Notes under the pieces: model-generated | Told to the model about the DNA's origin: nothing | Databases searched by the model: none | What the model saw: only the letters and a program-made list of their open reading frames with translations | Part shown: positions 7,174-10,772 of the stretch, piece after piece | How the letters are laid out: every line of letters begins with the position of its first letter | How positions within the stretch are numbered: the first letter of the stretch is position 1 | Position numbers and translations under genes: made by a program | Assembly: GCA_030706265.1 (NCBI GenBank) | Contig: JAUZOX010000052.1 | Coordinates: forward strand, 1 to 10,772 | Length of the DNA: 10,772 nt | Reading direction: 5' to 3' | DNA from: Bacteroidota bacterium | GTDB taxonomy: Bacteria; Bacteroidota; Bacteroidia; Bacteroidales; Cfx3-03

Positions 7174-8922
7174 TTAAATTGCCGGTACCAGATAGATTTC
7201 CCTAAAGGTAAATCCAAGTTTACCCTGTGAAAATTGGACAGGGGCAAGGGTCAGCGTATAGGTACCCGGTTTATCGAATTTGAGTGTTCCTCCATTCGAA
7301 AATATTTTACTCCAGTAATGGCTGCGTTGGTTGTAGACTTTTTGGTCGGCAACAATTTTGGTTTGGAATTCTTGCCCATTGGCCGATACCTTAACCAGGT
7401 GATCACCCTGCCAGGTCGGACTTTCAGCAGAGCCCTTTTCCGAAGTGACGATGTCGGTTTTATATACGCCGGGCTTTTCAACTTTAAAGGTCCACGTCAG
7501 TGTCGTTGAAGGATCTGTCCAGTTATCCGCTCCACCGCCCCGTGAGGAGAAATTCAGCTTAACCGCCTTGTCACCTTTCATTGATTTGGCCAACACGCCG
7601 GGCAAATACACCTGTCCATCAGCCTGTTGACAGATGGCCTCTTCGACCTGAGGTTCACCTTCAACATCCATTGCTACAACCGAAAGCACTTTGTCCGGAG
7701 CTACGGATGGCAGATCTATCTTCAAACGGTGATGATCAAAGGTCTTGTCATAGGTTTCCTTGAAGGGAATGGCTTTCCTGGTCTTATCGGACAGGAGGTA
7801 GATCTTTTTGATTTTGGTCTTCAAACCTTCGATTTCAAGACCGTTCTTGGGCCAATCGAAGATGCCCAGATAGAGTTTGCCGGGCTTTTGGGTGATGTTG
7901 CCCCATGGAAATTCGACCGTGAATGGGCTTGCCTTTGAACCGTAAATACATTCGCCGTTTATCTTCATCCAATCCCCAACTTTGCTGAGAATTTTAACCG
8001 AAGCCTCCGGAATCAGACCTTCCGAGTTCGGCCCCACGTTGAGCAGGTAGTTTCCCCCTTTGCTGGCAATATCGAAAAGCAGCCTGGTTACGTCTTCGGC
8101 AGGTTTCCAGTTGTTGTCGTTTTTCTTGTAGCCCCAGGTGTCGTTGAGGGTGGCCGGTGTTTCCCAGTCACCCGGAATAATGGTGGCTGGAACGGCATTG
8201 TCTCCCGTGGAAGCATAGTCGGGTTCAATGCCTCCTCCGATGCGTCCGCTGATGATGCATTCGGGCTGGAGTTTGCGAACCAGGTCTTTCAATGATTGAG
8301 CCTGTTCTTTCGAAATGGTCATCGGGGTATCAAACCAGATCAAACCGATCGGACCATAGTTTGTCAGCAATTCGGTAAGCTGGGGTTTAACTTTTTCGTC
8401 CAGGTATTTCTGAAAGTCGCGTTGAGCCGGAAAGTCCCAGTCATTGTCCAAACCATTGGGCTCATTCCAGTCGCGTGACTGAGAATAATAAAAACACAAC
8501 TTGATTCCTTGTTTATGACATTCGTCGGCCAGTGCCTTGATCACATCTTTTCCGTAAGGAGTGGCATTAACGATATTGTATTTTGAAGCATTCGATTTAA
8601 ACATGGCAAATCCTTCGTGATGCTTGGCCGTGATGGTCAGGTATTTCATACCTGCATTTTTGGCGGTAGCTACAAAGTCGTGCGCATTGAACTTGACGGG
8701 GTTAAACTGTTTGGCCAGTTCGCGGTATTCTGCGACCGGGATTAGGGCTCTTTTCATGATCCATTCTCCGATACCCGGAATTTCTTTTCCTTTCCATTCT
8801 CCGGCAGGAATACAATACAATCCCCAGTGGATGAACATGCCAAAACGGGCATCACGCCACCATTGCATGCGTTCATCCTGGGTGATCGACTTTTGTGCAA
8901 AAAGTTCCGGGATCATGGTCAT
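7174..8922 (-). CDS. GH29 alpha-L-fucosidase with C-terminal beta-sandwich domain
   Basis: The protein is 582 aa from the only conventional start, the ATG at 8922. GH29 motifs are clear: WWRDARFGMFIHWG (21-35), GEW (41-43), TAKHHEGFAMF (98-108), and GLIWFDTP (193-200) with the nucleophile D198. They are followed by GDWETPATLNDTWGY (251-265), whose E254 is a possible acid/base, and KGGNYLLNVGP (288-298). The enzyme releases alpha-linked L-fucose by retention. Residues from about 425 to 582 form a separate beta-rich module (VEKPGVYKTDIV, FDKPGTYTLTLAP), probably carbohydrate-binding. The listed start is probably not the real one: MTMIPELFAQ is only the tail of a signal peptide whose front (KKTLLFILIF) is encoded in frame just upstream, after an ATT at 8955. 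With that start the product is 593 aa and secreted like its neighbours. It lies 120-154 bp after the GH28 gene. Confidence 0.93.
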   Translation of the reverse strand: MTMIPELFAQKSITQDERMQWWRDARFGMFIHWGLYCIPAGEWKGKEIPGIGEWIMKRALIPVAEYRELAKQFNPVKFNAHDFVATAKNAGMKYLTITAKHHEGFAMFKSNASKYNIVNATPYGKDVIKALADECHKQGIKLCFYYSQSRDWNEPNGLDNDWDFPAQRDFQKYLDEKVKPQLTELLTNYGPIGLIWFDTPMTISKEQAQSLKDLVRKLQPECIISGRIGGGIEPDYASTGDNAVPATIIPGDWETPATLNDTWGYKKNDNNWKPAEDVTRLLFDIASKGGNYLLNVGPNSEGLIPEASVKILSKVGDWMKINGECIYGSKASPFTVEFPWGNITQKPGKLYLGIFDWPKNGLEIEGLKTKIKKIYLLSDKTRKAIPFKETYDKTFDHHRLKIDLPSVAPDKVLSVVAMDVEGEPQVEEAICQQADGQVYLPGVLAKSMKGDKAVKLNFSSRGGGADNWTDPSTTLTWTFKVEKPGVYKTDIVTSEKGSAESPTWQGDHLVKVSANGQEFQTKIVADQKVYNQRSHYWSKIFSNGGTLKFDKPGTYTLTLAPVQFSQGKLGFTFREIYLVPAI

Positions 8923-8955
8923 GAAGATTAAAATAAACAGGAGTGTTTTTTTAAT
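8923..8955 (-). other. In-frame signal-peptide extension of the fucosidase, headed by an ATT codon
   Basis: Reading upstream from the ATG at 8922, the codons give I-K-K-T-L-L-F-I-L-I-F before M-T-M-I-P-E-L-F-A-Q. This is a textbook signal peptide: two lysines, a hydrophobic core and an FAQ cleavage site. The first in-frame stop is at 8968-8970, and no ATG, GTG or TTG lies between it and 8922. The codon exactly where the initiator is expected is ATT (8953-8955). Either translation starts at ATT, or an ancestral ATG mutated to ATT, or this is a base error. A 7-base A run (8946-8952 on the opposite strand as T) follows it directly. Confidence 0.6.
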
Positions 8956-8993
8956 AAGTAAATAATTTTAATAAATAGGTCTTATGGAACTCG

Positions 8994-9045
8994 CATGGAG
9001 GATTTTCATTCTTGTTTGTGATTTTCAATCATGCTCGTTTCATTG
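8994..9045 (-). promoter_or_regulatory. Conserved leader element, copy 2 (upstream of the fucosidase)
   Basis: This is the partner of 1860-1911 and lies in the gap between the GH28 and GH29 genes. Shared blocks are CATGGA, GATTTTCATT, TTTGTG, TTTTCAA, CATGCTCG and TTCATT. The central dyad is TGATTTTCAATCA (9019-9031), with 5-bp arms around 3 bases. The element ends 38 bp from the ATT at 8955 but 71 bp from the ATG at 8922. The copy at 1860 is 28 bp from its ATG, which slightly favours the upstream start here. The remaining 31 bases to the GH28 stop show weaker similarity to 1912-1945. Confidence 0.5.
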
Positions 9046-9076
9046 TCAGCTATTCATTTTATGATTGGATATTATT

Positions 9077-10684
9077 TCATTCGAAAGTTACGGCTTTAGC
9101 GTCAATCCCGGCAGACAGTTCTGCAGGTTTTTTGACGTCGGAAGTGTTATTTTTAGTGATTCGTATCGTGGAACTCCCGCTTCCTTCAACCTGAACGAAA
9201 GCCTGGGCTTCACCTTTAACGGTGTTGTTATCGATTCCGGCTCCGGCTACATTTTCCAGCCTTATGATGGATTGTGCTCCCACATAAGCCGGGATCTGGC
9301 TGTTTGCGATCTCGATGTTCTTGCATTCCTGTAAGATGAATGACGGCCGAAGGTCTGCATTGTCGAGCGAGAAGGTGACATTTTTCAGCTTTAAGCCGTT
9401 TACATGTCTTGCCCAGACGCCATAAGCCGGTATCAGGGGGCCAAAGGTCTTCACTTCGGGATACTGGTCGACCGCTTCGGGCACTTCATGCCGCGAGTCG
9501 TCGATGGTGCCACCGCCGGCCAGATGGATGTCAATATTTTCGAGGGTGAGATTGGTGATATCATGACCAGGGACACCGGTGATCAGAATTCCCGAGGGTG
9601 GTTTCAGCTGGGCATTGGCAGCCGCCTTTGCCTTTACGTTTCGGATCACCACATTGTCGAGTATGCCTGTTTCCTGTTTGGTGTCAGTTGTCTTCCGGAA
9701 CACGCTTAAACGGGAACCCAGCCTTATCAGAATCGGGGTCTTCACTTCCTCCATCGTGATATCTGACACTTCCACATTTTGGAGATGAGCGCCATCTACC
9801 GTGAGCAGTTTGATACCGCCATTGTTGGTATCGTAAATGTAACAATTGGATATTTTGATGTTTTCAAACGGAGCCATAGATTCGGTGCCCATTTTAATGG
9901 CGCCTTGACTGCTCTTGATCTTCAGGCCGGTGACCACAATGTCGCTGCAAGCCATTTTACTGGAAGTTGTTTTAAAACAAAGGCCATCGTCACCGCTGAC
10001 GATATCACAATCCTTGATCCTTACGTTTTGACAACCGTCGATGTCGATGCCGTCGTTGTGGGGAACACCATGGCTGACAATCTTTAAGTTTTCAACCGTT
10101 ACATGTTTACTTTGAAAGAAATGAGTGGTCCAGGCTGCCGCATAATTCAGTGTAAGCCCTTTTACGGTAACTCCGTCGCATCTTACGATTCGGATCATAA
10201 AAGGCCGCTTACCCCAACGTTGGGATTCGGGTCGTGTATCGGTTAAAATCTGCTGGGCCTTTAGTTTGGATCCCTGACCATCGATGGCACCTTCGCCTTC
10301 AATGCCTATGTTTCTGGCATCAACGGCAACCAGTAATGCCCAGCCCACATCAATGCCAAGTCCATCGGTGAAGGGGTCTACGTTCTGATAATCTGCCAGA
10401 TTGGTGCTGCCAAGGAGCAGGGCATCTTTATTGAATTGCAGGGTAATGTTATCCTTCAATACAATCGTTCCGGATAAGAATTTGCCCTGTGGAATGACCA
10501 CTTTGCCGCCTCCGGCCTTGTAACAGGCATCGATGGCTTTCTGGATGGCCGTTGTATTCAGGGTCGTTCCGTCACCCACGGCACCATACCGTGTGATATC
10601 GAAGATCCGATCGGCAGCATTTGCGAACAGGGAAATTCCACAGAATAACAAATTCAGGAATAGTATTTTTCGAAATGTCATCAT
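9077..10684 (-). CDS. GH28 polygalacturonase-type glycoside hydrolase
   Basis: The protein is 535 aa, with a signal peptide to about A22-A24. An opening pectate-lyase-type block (about 27-70: ITRYGAVGDGTTLNTTAIQKAID) leads into a right-handed beta-helix. GH28 motifs are HNDGIDIDGC (209-218), in the place of 'NTDG', and SGDDGLCFKT (230-239). D211, D232 and D233 therefore match the three catalytic aspartates. The usual 'GHG' histidine is replaced by glutamine (SQGAIKMGTES, 259-269), and the 'RIK' position reads GIK (290-292), keeping the lysine. These changes fit the 'GTES' clade common in Bacteroidota rather than classical fungal endo-polygalacturonases. The enzyme is expected to hydrolyse alpha-linked galacturonic acid, perhaps exo-acting, in a pectin-like chain. 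The start is an MM pair at 10684/10681; the first ATG lies 19 bp after the upstream stop, so co-transcription is likely. Confidence 0.92.
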   Translation of the reverse strand: MMTFRKILFLNLLFCGISLFANAADRIFDITRYGAVGDGTTLNTTAIQKAIDACYKAGGGKVVIPQGKFLSGTIVLKDNITLQFNKDALLLGSTNLADYQNVDPFTDGLGIDVGWALLVAVDARNIGIEGEGAIDGQGSKLKAQQILTDTRPESQRWGKRPFMIRIVRCDGVTVKGLTLNYAAAWTTHFFQSKHVTVENLKIVSHGVPHNDGIDIDGCQNVRIKDCDIVSGDDGLCFKTTSSKMACSDIVVTGLKIKSSQGAIKMGTESMAPFENIKISNCYIYDTNNGGIKLLTVDGAHLQNVEVSDITMEEVKTPILIRLGSRLSVFRKTTDTKQETGILDNVVIRNVKAKAAANAQLKPPSGILITGVPGHDITNLTLENIDIHLAGGGTIDDSRHEVPEAVDQYPEVKTFGPLIPAYGVWARHVNGLKLKNVTFSLDNADLRPSFILQECKNIEIANSQIPAYVGAQSIIRLENVAGAGIDNNTVKGEAQAFVQVEGSGSSTIRITKNNTSDVKKPAELSAGIDAKAVTFE

Positions 10685-10703
10685 TGGGTAAGGGTTTGAT
10701 GTC

Positions 10704-10772
10704 CTATTTTGCCTTTCGCAGACTAACCAGAACTACTCCATGGAATGCCACATCGGCTTTGAATTCGGAATC
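10704..10772 (-). CDS. C-terminal end of an upstream gene (possibly a glycoside hydrolase)
   Basis: An open frame enters from the right edge and ends at a TAG at 10704-10706, giving 22 codons. The last residues read DVAFHGVVLVSLRKAK. A 'xxHGVVLLxL' ending is typical of the C-terminal beta-sandwich of GH27 alpha-galactosidases and related enzymes, so an alpha-galactosidase-like product is a reasonable guess. So short a piece cannot prove it. It stops 19 bp before the GH28 start, the close spacing expected of one operon. Confidence 0.5.
   Translation of the reverse strand, partial: DSEFKADVAFHGVVLVSLRKAK

Noticed and set aside
9017..9033. CRP-like site TGTGA-N7-TCATG in the second leader copy
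   Set aside because: The spacing and right half differ from TGTGA-N6-TCACA, the first copy does not fit, and the enteric CRP motif should not be assumed for Bacteroidota.

Overview
The window suggests a member of the Bacteroidota. The coding is dense and entirely on the minus strand, nearly every protein starts with a Sec signal peptide ending in a 'AQ' or 'A' type cleavage site, the short gaps are AT-rich with no Shine-Dalgarno pattern, and the content is typical of a polysaccharide utilisation locus (PUL). No susC/susD pair, regulator, sulfatase, RNA gene or mobile element is visible, so this is an internal piece of a larger locus.

In transcription order (right to left): a 22-codon C-terminal remnant of a gene entering from the right edge (10704-10772); a GH28 polygalacturonase-type enzyme (9077-10684); a GH29 alpha-L-fucosidase (7174-8922, probably starting at 8955); a 270-bp gap with five 11-bp tandem repeats and a 16-bp inverted repeat; a GH3 beta-glycosidase (4435-6903); a GH105/GH88-type unsaturated uronyl hydrolase (3100-4395); a jelly-roll polysaccharide lyase-like protein with a C-terminal FN3 domain (1962-3071); a secreted right-handed beta-helix protein of unassigned activity (281-1831); and the first 88 codons of a secreted beta-propeller-like protein leaving at the left edge (1-266).

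The enzymes make a coherent set. A lyase would cut a uronic-acid-containing chain and leave 4,5-unsaturated ends, which the GH105-type enzyme removes. GH28 hydrolyses galacturonic acid linkages, while the GH29 and GH3 enzymes strip fucosyl and beta-linked side sugars. The likely substrate is a fucosylated pectic or other plant acidic heteropolysaccharide; the exact glycan cannot be fixed from sequence alone.

The least expected signals are non-coding. A ~52-bp element occurs just upstream of two different genes (1860-1911 and 8994-9045) at about 83% identity, with a central dyad whose two arms differ in a compensatory way. The fucosidase has its signal peptide split by the apparent start, with an ATT codon exactly where the initiator should be. 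The repeat/dyad cluster lies between the GH29 and GH3 genes.
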